From Mycoplasmataceae bacterium (lineage in GTDB: Bacteria > Bacillota_I > Bacilli_A > Mycoplasmatales > Mycoplasmoidaceae), in the NCBI GenBank assembly GCA_031262935.1, contig JAISGU010000022.1:1-64000 (forward strand): 64,000 bases of DNA. The letters run 5' to 3'. Shown one piece after another: positions 10,589-22,159 of the stretch (positions within the stretch are counted from its first letter, which is position 1; every line of letters begins with the position of its first letter). A model generated the notes under the pieces. The model was not told the DNA's origin, made no database searches, and saw nothing but the letters and a program-made list of their open reading frames with translations. Position numbers and translations under genes: made by a program.

Positions 10589-11598
10589 TGCCTAAAAATT
10601 TTAGTGATAAACAAAGTCACGCACATTGATATATTAAGGCGTGGAACTGAACCAAAACGCATATTGTTGAAATTGGTGTTTTTGGTTTATTCCTAGGTTT
10701 TAATAGGTTCTTTTATTTACTTGCAAGACTAATTTCTCACAATATATATAGCTGTCCTGCTGATGAATTAAATATAAGTTTCCCTTTTGAAAGAGCTATT
10801 CCTCTTAATTCGTTTACTGCATCATTTGCTATCCCTTATTTATTAAGTTTTTTATATTGAATAATTATTCCTTTTGTTATATATGGTACATTAGGTAAAA
10901 AAGCCTTTTATCGTTTTATTGGTGGAACATTAATGGCTTATGGAATCTCGTTTTTATTTATGGCTTTCTTACCTACAAAGCAAGATCCAAGCGTTTATGC
11001 TCAAGCACGACAATGACTATATGGTGGTGGAGATCTAAGTTATTACGGTCAGGATAATTTACCTATAAATCCAGATTTAAAAGGTTGAGATAAATTAAAT
11101 GCAACTATTTTAAATATGGTATACGATGCAGATTGTCCTGATAATTTATGTCCTTCATATCATAATATTTGTACTTTTTTACCATTCTTGATTTATGTAT
11201 ATCCTGATGAGAAAGGCAAAAGACATTGATTAGGTTTCTCATTAACATTATTCTTTTATATTCTTGTAGCCACTTCAACTTTATGTACAAGACAACATTG
11301 CATTATGGACGTAATAGTCGCAATTGGTATGTGTGGAATTAGTTTTGGTTTATCACGTGTAATTAAATTAGGTAGTAAAATATCTAACTTCAATGATTGA
11401 TTTAATCAACAAATTGGTGTTTCATTAAAAAATGCACGATTTAATAGAAAACACGCATTAAGAGCAACATTGTACCTTTCCATTTGGTTTATTCTCATCA
11501 TAGCTTGTATCTTTTTTGGCGCAATAAGTTTAATAACTGGTGACCCATTTAAAGGTGGATGACATGGTAATTGAACATCAATGGCATTCTGTGAATAA
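10588..11598 (+). CDS. PAP2-superfamily membrane protein
   Basis: A 336-residue polytopic protein with about six hydrophobic segments. The lumenal-site motifs of the PAP2 (phosphatidic acid phosphatase/lipid phosphotransferase) superfamily are present in variant form: CPSYHN for the PSGH motif near residue 192, and TSTLCTRQHCIMDVIVAIG for SR-x5-H-x3-D near residue 235. The PS-x-HN plus T-x-x-Q/R-H...D spelling is closer to inositol-phosphoceramide-synthase-like members than to simple phosphatases. It may dephosphorylate or transfer a lipid head group; the substrate cannot be told. Confidence 0.75.
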
Positions 11599-11921
11599 GA
11601 ATTTATCAACATCGATACATATTACCATCATTCTATATAAGGGGTATGTAGATATTTTTTTGTTCAAAAAAATAGCAAGTTATTCTAATAAGTTACAATA
11701 ACCAAACTAGAATAAAATATTTATGATTAGCAGCAGATGATATATTTTTACAACAGCAAACGACACTTTTATTTGTTATTGGGAGTTTATTTTTGACTCT
11801 ATATGTAAAAGTATGTAAAGTTATCTATATTTGTTTAAAAAAAATGGAGCAAATTGAGAACTATGTAAAATTTTAAGTGTGTTGTATAGTCTGATTTTTT
11901 TTGACATTTTACATAGAGAGA
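11599..11921. other. Non-coding gap with an 11-bp inverted repeat
   Basis: No gene is visible in this 323-bp gap. Near its right end, ctatgtaaaat (11861-11871) is repeated in inverse at 11906-11916, separated by 34 nt that include a T8 run. It lies just past the purD stop on the minus strand and could be a purD terminator. The related words tatgtaaaag and tatgtaaag also occur at 11800-11820. Confidence 0.4.
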
Positions 11922-13163
11922 CTAAATTAATCCAATATCTTTTCTGTAATACATTCCATCAAAATTAACTTGTCGTACATTATGATAAACTTTTTTATAA
12001 GTTTCTTTAATAGTCTTACCTAAAGCAACCACTGATAACACTCTACCACCATTGGTAATCAACTTGTTGTTAATAGATTTAACACCACTATAGAATAGTA
12101 ATGGATTATTAATTATTTTAATTTCATCTCCTTTTTGATAATTACCTGGATAGCCTTTTGATGCCAACACAACATTAATAGCAATTTGCTTTTTTCATTT
12201 AAACTTAAATTTATTTAATTGATTTTTTAAAGTGAATTGAATCATCTTTAAAAAATCAAAATGCATTAATGGTAAAATTGATTGCGTTTCAGGGTCCCCA
12301 AGTCTAACATTGTATTCTAAACATTTACATCCTTTGCTTGTAATCATTACTCCAAAGAAAATAAAACCATGAAAATCCATTTTTTCTTTTTGTGTGCCTT
12401 TAAGTGTTGGTAACATAATGTTTTTAACAAAATCATCCATAATTTCTTTTGTTAGATGTTGGTTTGGGCAAATAGCACCCATACCACCAGTATTTGGACC
12501 TTTATTGCCATCATAGATAGCTTTATGATCTTGTGAAGAAATTAATGGAACAATAGTTTTGCCATCAGTAACACAAACTATTGAAGCTTCTACCCCTTTT
12601 AAAAATTCTTCAATAACAATTGAATTACCAGCATCTTTGAATTTTTTTTCAACCATCATTTCATCAACACATTTATTCGCTTCAATTAATTTGTGACAAA
12701 TTACCACACCTTTACCCGCAGCAAGACCATTTGCTTTAATAACAATAGGAAAATTAACTTTTTTTAAATAAGCTTTTGCAGCATATTTATCTGTAAATGT
12801 TTTATATTCTGCAGTTGCAATAGTATATTTTTTCATAAAATTCTTTGCATAGATTTTACTACCTTCAAGTATTGCACCTTTTTTATTCGGTCCAAAAATA
12901 ATTAATTTATTTTTTCTAAATAAATCAACAACTCCTTCTACTAGTGGTTGTTCTGGACCGACGATTGTTAAATCAATTTTGTTTTCTTTAGCAAAATCTA
13001 GATATTCATTATTATTTTTTAAATTAATAGAACAACATTTATTAATTAAGTCGATCCCCCCGTTTCCTGGAGCAACATAAATGTTTTTTACATTTTTATT
13101 TTGTGCTAATTTTCAAGCAATAGCGGATTCTCGTCCGCCAGAACCAATTAATAATATTTTCAT
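11922..13163 (-). CDS. purD: PurD, phosphoribosylamine-glycine ligase
   Basis: The 413-residue ATP-grasp enzyme makes glycinamide ribonucleotide, the second step of de novo purine synthesis. Its N-terminus MKILLIGSGGRESAIAWKL, VAPGNGG and LTIVGPEQPLVEG are textbook PurD. The ATP-grasp core has VIKANGLAAGKGVVIC and NTGGMGAICP, and the metal site is EYNVRLGDPETQ. Full length and intact, with TGA Trp codons. No other early purine gene (purF, purL, purM) is in the window, although purB and purA are. Mollicutes usually live by purine salvage, so this gene is notable. Confidence 0.95.
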
Positions 13164-13215
13164 AATGATAGAAATTATAGACAAGTGTCTATAAAAATAA
13201 TTCTATCTAAACTAC

Positions 13216-13464
13216 TTATTTATCTGAAGGAACTTTAGAAGTAGCTTTAGTTTTTTTTACATAAACTAAAACTCGATGAAATCTTAAAAATGAAAAATAA
13301 TCTCTTTCAAATTTATAACCAGCTTTGTCAAGTAATTCTTTTGCTAGAATTGTTGAGTTAGCATTGTTGTTACCCTTTTCAGAGTGATTACAATACTTAA
13401 TCTCTTCTCTGTTTTCATTAATTGCTTTTCTTAGTGTGTTAATATAACGATATACGCCAAACAT
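13216..13464 (-). CDS. Small unknown protein between pyrB and purD
   Basis: An 82-residue frame with a good ribosome site (AAGGAAA) upstream of its ATG. It starts MFGVYRYINTLRKAINENREEI and ends in a Lys/Ser-rich tail (KTKATSKVPSDK). It is basic, with no membrane segment or recognised domain. It sits on the same strand as pyrB and purD, 50 nt from each, so it is likely co-transcribed with them. Confidence 0.55.
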   Translation of the reverse strand: MFGVYRYINTLRKAINENREEIKYCNHSEKGNNNANSTILAKELLDKAGYKFERDYFSFLRFHRVLVYVKKTKATSKVPSDK

Positions 13465-13517
13465 TTTATTTTCCTTTTCTTTTATTTATGATATGCATTA
13501 TAAGAAATATGTAGAAA

Positions 13518-14387
13518 TTAATTACTCAATATCATCGATAGTACTATCATTCTTATATAAACACCATTATTCATTTGTTTGAAAATTCTTGATTGTTTAC
13601 ATTCGACAACTTCGTTGTCAATCTCTATACCACGATTAAAAGGAGCTGGATGAATGATAATTGATTTAGGTTTCATTAATGTAACTCGATTCATTGTCAT
13701 TCCATATAACTTGTTATATTCTTGAATAGATATATGCATTTGTTCTGTCAATCGCTCATTTTGAATTCTCAATAGATTAATTACATCAGCTTTTTTAATA
13801 CCTTCTTCAAAACCAATGTATTCATATTGTGGATCTTGAAATTCTTTAGGTGCAGATAATAAAACATTCATTCCTAATCGTTTCATAATTTTAATATTAC
13901 TATGAGCAACTCTTGAATGAATAATATCACCAACAATTAAAATTGTTAGACCTTTAAATTTTTTAAAATCTTGATAAATAGTTAAAAGGTCTAACAATGT
14001 TTGTGTGGGATGATTGGCAGTACCGTCACCTGCATTAATAATTGGAATTTTAATATCTTTTAATTGTTGGTATCATTCGTTGTGTACATCCCTAATTACT
14101 AGTGCGTCTATGCCAAATGATGCAAAAGTTTTAATAGTGTCATGGAAGGTCTCCCCTTTGTTAATCGATGATGAACTAACAGAAAAATCTATCGGTTTAC
14201 AACCAAGTTTTTCTTCAGCAACTAAAAAACTATAGTGAGTCCTAGTAGAATTCTCAAAGAAAAGATTAGCAACAATTTTGTTTTTGAATTGTTTTACTAT
14301 TTTCTTTTTTGATAAAGTGTTTGCTTCTTTAATAATGTCAATTACTTGCTTGGTCGATAAATCATCAAGTTTTAATAAATTAAACAT
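13518..14387 (-). CDS. pyrB: PyrB, aspartate carbamoyltransferase
   Basis: The 289-residue enzyme joins carbamoyl phosphate and aspartate, the committed step of pyrimidine synthesis. Carbamoyl-phosphate binding is shown by FENSTRTHYSFLVAEEKLG (residues ~46-64), the active site by GDGTANHPTQTLLDLLTIYQ, and the aspartate site by NRVTLMKP...HPAPFNRGIEI. Slightly shorter than the usual 305 residues. The start ATG 14387 lies only 19 nt after the carB stop, so the two form an operon that makes and uses carbamoyl phosphate. No pyrI regulatory chain is seen. Confidence 0.95.
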
Positions 14388-14406
14388 AAAAAAATTATAA
14401 CTGCTT

Positions 14407-17400
14407 TTAAATCTTTGTAATGTCAACAGGCACTAAATTTTTTTCAGATTTTCCATCTTTGATGGCGTGTCTTAATGCTTTAATTGCATCAAGCGATGTA
14501 AAACAAGGAATCTTACATTCAGTAGCAAGTCTTCTAATTTTAAATCCATCCGAATTAGCATCTTTACCAATTGTTGGTGTATTTAAAACAATATCAATTT
14601 TACCTTGATGAATTAAGTTGATGATGGAATTATTACCTTCTCATATTTTATTTAAAATAGTTACATCATCAACACCATTAGCTTTTAAATATTTACCAGT
14701 TCCTTTGGTTGCAAGGATTTTAAATCCTAACTCATTGTAACGATTAACAATTGGTAAAACTTCTTCTTTATCTTTGTTTCTAACACTCACCAATAAATTA
14801 CCTTTGTTAGGTACGCGAGTACCAACACCAATAAACGCTTTTAATAATGCATCACTAAATAATTTATCAATGCCTAATACTTCTCCGGTAGACTTCATTT
14901 CAGGGCCAAGAGCAGTTTCGCTTCCTTTAATCTTTTCAAACGAGAATACAGGCACTTTAACAGCAATCCAAGGTGATTTCTTGTATAGACCAGTACCGTA
15001 AGGCATATTTCTTAATTTCTTTCCAAAAATCACGTTTGTAGCAACATCGATAATTGGTAAGTTTGTTACTTTACTAATATATGGCACTGTTCGACTGCTT
15101 CTTGGATTTACTTCAATAATATACACGCGATCATGTGACACTATAAACTGAATATTTAAAACACCAATCACTTTTAATTCAAGTGCAATTCTTTTGGTGT
15201 ATTCACAAATCGTTTCAATGTGTTCTTGATATAAAGTATGTGGCGGATATACAGCAATACTATCACCTGAATGTATTCCTGCACGATCAATGTGTTCCAT
15301 AACTCCAGGAATTAAAACATCGGTTCCATCACAGATGGCGTCAACCTCGCATTCTCTCCCTTGCATATATTTATCAATTAAGATTGGATGTTCTTGGTGC
15401 ACATTATTAATATTATTTACATATTTAGTTAGGCTTGTATCATCATATGCAATCGCCATACCTTGCCCACCTAACACATATGATGGTCTAACTAAAACCG
15501 GATATCCTAATTTGTTAGCTTCTTTTTTTGCTTGTTCGGCTGTATAAATTGTTCCACCGGATGGTTGAGGTATATGACATTTATGTAATGCTTCATTAAA
15601 TGCTTTACGATCTTCAGCACGATCCATATCAAATTGACTAGTACCAAAGATTTTTACACCAATCTTTGATAAAGCTTCAGTCATCTTAATTGCGGTTTGT
15701 CCACCAAATTGAGTAATTGCTCCATCTGGTTTTTCCAACTCACATATATTAGTTATGTCCTCACGTGTGAGTGGTTCAAAATATAGTTTGTCAGCAATAT
15801 CAAAATCTGTACTGACAGTTTCAGGGTTACTATTAACAATAATTGTTTCATAACCCATTTTCTTTAAAGCTCATACACAATGAACTGAACAGTAATCAAA
15901 TTCTATTCCTTGTCCAATACGAATTGGACCACTACCGATAATAAGAATTTTCTTTTTAGTTTTCTTAGTATTAACTTCGTTACCTTCATCATAACTTGAG
16001 TAATAGTAATCACTATGAGCTTTAAACTCTCCACCACATGTATCAACTGTTTTAAATTGAGCAATGATATGATTTTTAATTCTTAATTGTTTAATATATT
16101 TTTCAGTTTTATTACACAATTTGGCAATTGATTTATCAGTAAACCCATACATTTTTGCTTTAGTTAATAAAGCTTTATTAATGGATTTACTCCTTAATTC
16201 CTTTTCTAAATTAACAATGTTTTTAAATTTATGAATAAAGAATACATCCATTGTTGTAATGTTATGAATTTCCTCAACAGAAATACCTTTTCTTAAAGCT
16301 TCAGAAACCACTCACATGCGTTCATTATTTGTTACATGTAATTGTTTTAATAATTGTTGTTTAGTTAAATTCTTAAATTTTAATGCTTGTAACCCATCAA
16401 TATTACTTTCTTCCAATGAACGTATGGCTTTCATTAACGCCATTTCTAAAGAAGGAGCAATAGCCATAACTTCACCAGTTGCTTTCATTTGAGTGCCTAG
16501 TGTTGTGTCGGCGGTTAAAAACTTAGCAAATGGTCATTTAGGAATCTTAACCACTACATAATCTAGTACTGGTTCAAACGATGCATAAGTTTTTTGTGTC
16601 ACAGCATTAATGATTTCATCAAGCGTATATCCAATTGCTATTTTAGTTGCAACACGCGCAATCGGATATCCAGTTGCTTTTGAAGCTAATGCTGAGCTTC
16701 TAGAAACACGTGGATTAACTTCAATAACAGCATATTCAAATGATTTTGGGTTCAAAGCATACTGAACATTACACCCACCCTCAATTTTAAGTTCAGTAAT
16801 AATTTTTAATGCTGCCGTTCTTAACATTTGTAATTCTTTATCAGCCAATGTTTGACAAGGAGCAACGACGATAGAATCTCCAGTATGCACACCTACAGGG
16901 TCAATATTTTCCATATTACATACTGTAACGACATTACCAACTTTATCTCTAATAACTTCAAATTCAATTTCTTTTCAACCAGAAACACATTTCTCTACAA
17001 GAATTTCATGAACACGCGAAGCGTTTAATCCAGTTTGAGCAATTGTTTTTAGTTCTTTTTGATCGTGAGCAATACCACCACCATAACCTCCTAATGTATA
17101 AGCGGGTCTAACAACGACTGGGTAACCAATTTTACCATTTACAAACGTTAAAGCATCTTTAACATTATGAACAACACGACTAGGAATACATGGTTCACCA
17201 ATCTTTTCCATTGTCTTTTTAAATTCAAGACGGTCTTCAGCTTTTTTAATTCCTTCAGCTGTTGTTCCCAGTAATCTAACGTGATGCTTATTTAAAAAAC
17301 CAGATTCAAATAAATCCATCGCAAGATTTAATCCTGTTTGTCCACCAAGGTTCGGCAAAATTGAATCTGGTTTTTCTTTAAGAATAATTTTTTGTAAAGA

Positions 17401-17616
17401 GTTAACAGTTAATGGTTCGATATAAATATGATCAGCCATATGTTTATCAGTCATAATGGTTGCGGGATTAGAGTTAACTAAAATGACTTCTATTCCTTCT
17501 TTTTTTAATTCACTACAAGCTTGAGTTCCGGCATAATCAAATTCGGCAGCTTGCCCAATAACAATTGGTCCGCTTCCGATTACTAATACCTTTTTAATAT
17601 TTGGATTTTTAGCCAT
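14407..17616 (-). CDS. carB: CarB, carbamoyl-phosphate synthase large subunit
   Basis: A full-length 1069-residue duplicated ATP-grasp protein. The N-half begins [22 protein letters not shown] and the C-half repeats this as [20 protein letters not shown] near residue 550, each with ATP-binding and metal-site motifs ([40 protein letters not shown]). The C-terminal MGS-like allosteric domain (residues ~950-1069) is present. It needs the CarA glutaminase to use glutamine; carA is not in the window. A TATAAT lies 17 nt before the start. Followed at once by pyrB. Confidence 0.97.
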
Positions 17617-17633
17617 GACAAACGTTGCTTATC

Positions 17634-17639
17634 ATTATA
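17634..17639 (-). promoter_or_regulatory. TATAAT -10 box upstream of carB-pyrB
   Basis: A perfect minus-strand TATAAT, 17 nt before the carB ATG, inside the 51-nt spacer after the permease gene. No clear -35, and the leader is too short for a PyrR-type attenuator. Confidence 0.5.
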
Positions 17640-17667
17640 CAGAGTAAAAGATTAATACTATGAAATC

Positions 17668-19338
17668 CTACCAAAGTGCATGAGAATATTTGTGTATTCC
17701 TTTTTTGTTATCCATTCTATCTCTAATGAACGCTGGAATAAACATAATCGATAAAAAACCAATAGCCACAACAATTTGCATCACTCCACCAATTACATCA
17801 CTTATCGTAATTGGATTACCATTATTATCATACCCAGGTGTGTTTGGATGAAACTTATCAATTGGTGAACCGTTAAAATAATACCCCAGAATAAAGACAA
17901 AATCACCAATGGCTTTTGCACAAGTAAAGATCATTACAATACTAACAACAATTGTACACACAATTGCACCAGGAAGAAACGATTTAGTTTTTATAACTTT
18001 AGTTCTATTAGTCTTGCGGTTAATTAAGCAACCGATCACTGCAAAAACAATGCACAAAAAAGCTAAAACTGCATTCCAGTTACCAATTAAATCGGCAAAC
18101 GAGTATAACGTACACAAATGAAAATTCCCATCTAAATTAGTATTTTGAGAACTATCGTAATATTTTGTTTCTTTACCATTATTACCACCATCTCATCCAG
18201 GAATTATTCCATAATGCCCAGTATTAATAAAAGCATAAGCACCAACTAAACCGAAAACGATTGTAAAAATGACAAAAATAACCTCAGCAATAATTACTCC
18301 TAGAAAGAAAGAATTTGGTTTTAGTCATTTCTTTAATTTTTTTGCAAATGGTATTTCGTTAGTAATTACTAATTCGTTGTAATATCTACCAGCATAAATG
18401 GCAAACCCATTAATAATTCCTAATATGCCAATGGCAACACATAATTGAGCAATTTGCAACATTCACGATGCTACTTGTAAATCAACCATCTTTCCACTAT
18501 TAGTTCCTAATACTAACGAAAGAGTAATTAGAATATCAATCAAACTAACAATTGAAACACCTAACGCCATTGCCATAGAAACTTTTCTTGGTTCGCGCAT
18601 TGATGTTTGTATTCCTGCTGCGGCATAGAATCCATCGAATGCAAAAAACACAGCTGGAACCGCACACATAATACCCATAAAAATATTTTGATCAGCAAAT
18701 AAATAAGTATGTTTTGTCATTTCATCTCTTGATGTTGTTCAAGACATATCTCCACCTTTACCAAAGCCTAACATCATAAATCCCGTTATAGTGGCAAACA
18801 AGATTGGTAATACTTTAACCAACATCGTGACATGACTGTGAATATTAGCCATCTTAGCAGAAATACCAGAAACAATAATGAAATAACTAGAGATGGCTAA
18901 TACAATTAACAACACCCCCCATCAAGACATACTAAAACCAAAACCTTCTTGTAAAGTCATTACTAAATACATTGGTAAAATAAAAAAATAAATTGGTAAG
19001 TGTAATCAAGTCATAAAGTTCTTTGTGCCCATATATAAGAACTTACTATTAAACTTTCTAACCCAACCAACAATACCTTGATTGTTATTCTCTCCACTTC
19101 CACTACAAATTTCTACAAGAGCAAATGTTAATGCAATGATTCCCATAATTGCTACTAATCATGGAATGATTGCATAAATAATTGCTCCATGAACATCAGC
19201 TAATATTTCATGATTCTTAATAAAAATACCAGCACCTATAGAAGAACAAATTACCATGATAATGGCACTAAAAAAACTAATCTTCTTTTTTTTAGAAGCT
19301 AATTGCAAAGGGGTTTTTTTATTTTTAATATTAGACAC
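17668..19338 (-). CDS. APC-family amino-acid permease
   Basis: A 556-residue polytopic transporter of the amino acid-polyamine-organocation superfamily. The N-terminus has the signature first helix FFSAIIMVICSSIGAGIFI, and a later helix reads VPAVFFAFDGFYAAAGIQTSMREPRK, the conserved TM6/loop region. About twelve hydrophobic segments can be counted. It starts at GTG 19338 (MSNIKNKKTP). A long polar loop (WDGGNNGKETKYYDSSQNTN) separates later helices. Substrate unknown; the nearby serine and cysteine breakdown genes make amino-acid import for catabolism plausible. Confidence 0.85.
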
Positions 19339-19632
19339 TTATAAAATAAGTATAAGAAATAACCATAATATAACTCTAAAATTTCTAGATAAATAAAAAA
19401 TACCATCTTTTTTTGTGTGTGAAGAGATGGTTATACTAACAATAACGTATAACAACAAAAATGAAGATGATATTTTTAAAATCAAAATAAATCTATAACT
19501 ATTATCTTAAAAATACAACTTAATTTTATAAATATTCCTTTTGGGCGGTTATAATTTGTTAGTTTTTACTATAAGAATGGGCACATTCGCTATTGAAAGA
19601 GCATATATAAAATTGAGTTAATTATCAAAATT
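19339..19632. other. Non-coding gap with one weak hairpin
   Basis: This 294-bp gap holds no gene. An inverted repeat (accatct 19402-19408 with agatggt 19425-19431) encloses a T-rich loop and could be a terminator or part of the permease 5' region. Nothing else is recognised. The tRNA-Arg gene begins at 19633. Confidence 0.35.
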
Positions 19633-19709
19633 TGGCGCTCCCAGGGAGATTCGAACTTCCGACCCCAGGTTTAGGAAACTTGTGCTCTATCCAACTGAGC
19701 TATGGGAGC
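19633..19709 (-). tRNA. tRNA-Arg (anticodon CCT)
   Basis: A 77-nt cloverleaf on the minus strand with an encoded CCA. Acceptor GCTCCCA pairs with TGGGAGC, the D stem is GCTC/GAGC, the anticodon loop is TTCCTAA, and the T loop is TTCGAAT. Two stems each contain one A-C mismatch: positions 29-41 in the anticodon stem and 51-63 in the T stem. It reads AGG codons. Confidence 0.88.
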
Positions 19710-19710
19710 T

Positions 19711-19716
19711 TATAAT
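19711..19716 (+). promoter_or_regulatory. TATAAT -10 box for pepF
   Basis: A perfect TATAAT directly after the tRNA-Arg gene (which points the other way), ending 11 nt before the pepF ATG. Confidence 0.5.
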
Positions 19717-19727
19717 TTATTATAAGT

Positions 19728-21530
19728 ATGAAAGATAACTATAAGTGAGATTTACAGGATTTATTACAAGGAAAATCATTAGAATATTTGCATGAACAAT
19801 GATTAAATAAACAAAACGAGATTTTGAAATTGTATCCATTTTTTTTAAGTAATCTTAACAATTTCAAACAATGACTTAAACTTGAAGAAGAATTTGACGT
19901 TCTTTCTAATCGTTTAAACAATTACATTAGTAATAATTACAATGAAGATTTAGTTAATCCTTTATGAATTTCTTGATCGCAAAGATTGTCAAACGAATCA
20001 AATACTTTTAGTGTAAAACTATCAGATTGCACCAATAGGATATTGGATAATGAAAAACTAATAAAGAATTATTTAAGAGATAAGTCAATTAACAAATATC
20101 AAAGAGCATTTGTGTTAATTTTTAAAACTAAGCCACATATTTTAAAAAAAGATCAAGAACAGATATTAAGCAAGGCTTCAATTTTCAATGGTGGTTTTTC
20201 TACCATTTTTTCTACATTGAGTGATAGTGATTTAAAATTTAAAGATGCCGTTAATACAAAAGGTAAAAAAGTTCACTTAAAAACAATTGCTGATATTACG
20301 TTAAATTTAAAATCTAAAGATCGTACATTAAGAAAATCCACTTGAATTAATTTTAATCAAGCATATGCAAATTATGAAAGCACTTTTACGCAAACACTAT
20401 ATTACAACTACTTAATGTTGAACACTATAAGTAAGATTAGAAATTTTAATGACTACATTCACGCAACAGCTTTTAACGATGAGATTGATGTTAAATTAAT
20501 TACTACCCTTTATGAAAATGTTGCTTCTTTTAAACCCATTATTAAACGATATCATCAATTAATAGACAAACTATTAAAAAAACAACTCAAGCTAAATAAT
20601 CTTGAACCATGAGATAAAAATGTTGAATTATCAAAAACAAACCACACATACACTATTGAAGAAACAAAAAAAATTATTATTGAATCATTAAAACCATTAG
20701 GTAATGGATACATTAACAACATTAAAAAAGCTTTTAATGAGCATTGAATATCTTGATTGCCGAAACAAAACAAACAAACAGGCGCATACTCAATTGGAGG
20801 CACTAAAGGTTTAAATAAGTACTATATTTCTATGAATTTTGATAAAACTATTAGATCAATTGAAACAATCGCACACGAATTAGGTCATTCGATGAATTCG
20901 CTTTACATTAATAAAAAACAAAAGATTTATGCTAACACATCAATCTTTTGAGCCGAAATATCTTCTATTGTTAATGAAATTTTATTATCATATTATCTTT
21001 TAGACAAATACCAAAATGATAAAGATATGTCTAAAATAATTTTAGATGGATTAATTAGAAATTTTTTTGCCACAACTACAAGACAAATTATTTTTAGTAA
21101 TACTGAATACATCCTTAACAACTATGTTAATGAATCGAAATCTTTCACAAAAGAATCGATTAAACAAGCATATATTGAAATGATTGATAAATATGAAGGA
21201 ATTAGAAAAAAAGATAAATATAAAAAAATACCATATGCTTATTCTTTATCAACCATTTTAAGAATCCCACATTTTTATGCAGGCAATTTTTATGTTTATA
21301 AATATGCAATTGGCCAAATTGTAGCGCTTGTTGTAGCAGAAGAAATCCACAAAAATAATCAAGACATGATTAATAAATATTTTAATTTTCTTTCTAGTGG
21401 TGATAGCAAATCGCCAATTGACACTATTAAAATTTTAGGAATAGATTTATATAATGAAGAAGTGTATATAAAAGCAAAAACAACCATTAGTAATTGGATC
21501 AATAATCTGGGAAAATTTGTAAAATATTAA
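19728..21530 (+). CDS. pepF: Oligoendopeptidase F (M3 metallopeptidase)
   Basis: The 600-residue cytoplasmic peptidase cleaves short peptides. The zinc site HELGHSMNSLY lies near residue 385, with the third ligand in FWAEISSIVNE. The PepF N-terminal domain (LQDLLQGKSLEYLHEQW) and the C-terminal region (PHFYAGNFYVYKYAIGQIVAL), with the substrate-binding Y/H-x-Y pattern, are present. Full length. Its stop overlaps the stop of trmB on the other strand by 2-3 nt. It probably supports amino-acid supply from imported peptides. Confidence 0.95.
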
Positions 21531-22159
21531 TTGGATAATTCAATCTTATTAATATTCTTATTTAATTTAATAAATTTTTTCTCATATTCACTTTGAATAT
21601 TATTAATAATCTTAGACTTGTCCTTGTAAATATTGTTAGTTTGATAGGTAATTTTAAATATTTTTGATTTATGAACGGATTCTAATGAATACTTATAAAA
21701 AGAATCATTATCTGTTTTTAATTCAATCATTCCTTTGGTTTTTAATAATCATTGATAAATTTTTAAAAAAGATAAAGAAGTTAAACGATACTTTTCATGT
21801 CTTTTTTTAGGTCAAGGATCAGAGAAATTTAAATAAATTTTATCAATTGATTGTTCATTAAATCATTTTTGTAAATCGTTAGCATTAATATTAATGATTA
21901 ATAAATTGTCTATTTTTCTTTCAAGTTTATTTAATTTATTAATCGCCTTTAGAACAATCGTATTATCTCTTTCAATGCCGATAAAGTTAATGTTCGGATA
22001 TTGAATAGCTGATTGAATAATAAAATCACCTTTACCCATACCAATCTCTAAATGTAATTGTTTTTTATTATTAAAGAAATTTGGTTTTATTTCTTTAATT
22101 AAATAATTACTTTTAGAGATTAATGATAATGCGTTGGAGTTAGATCTAATTCTTCCCAT
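21527..22159 (-). CDS. trmB: TrmB, tRNA (guanine-N7)-methyltransferase
   Basis: A 210-residue SAM-dependent methyltransferase that makes m7G46 in tRNA. SAM motif I is LEIGMGKGDFIIQSA, motif II NFIGIERD, and the diagnostic TrmB motif FSDPWPKKRHEKYRL is near residue 118. The ATG at 22159 lies inside the end of sdaA (14-nt overlap), implying translational coupling. Confidence 0.95.

Noticed and set aside
14420-15547. Several plus-strand open frames opposite carB
   Set aside because: They are antisense to strongly conserved carB sequence, have no recognisable domains and no start signals.
18909-18922. C-rich run in the permease gene as another phase-variation tract
   Set aside because: It has only six C in a row, encoding Met-Gly-Gly-Val, and the frame is intact; the two G8 tracts are clearly longer.
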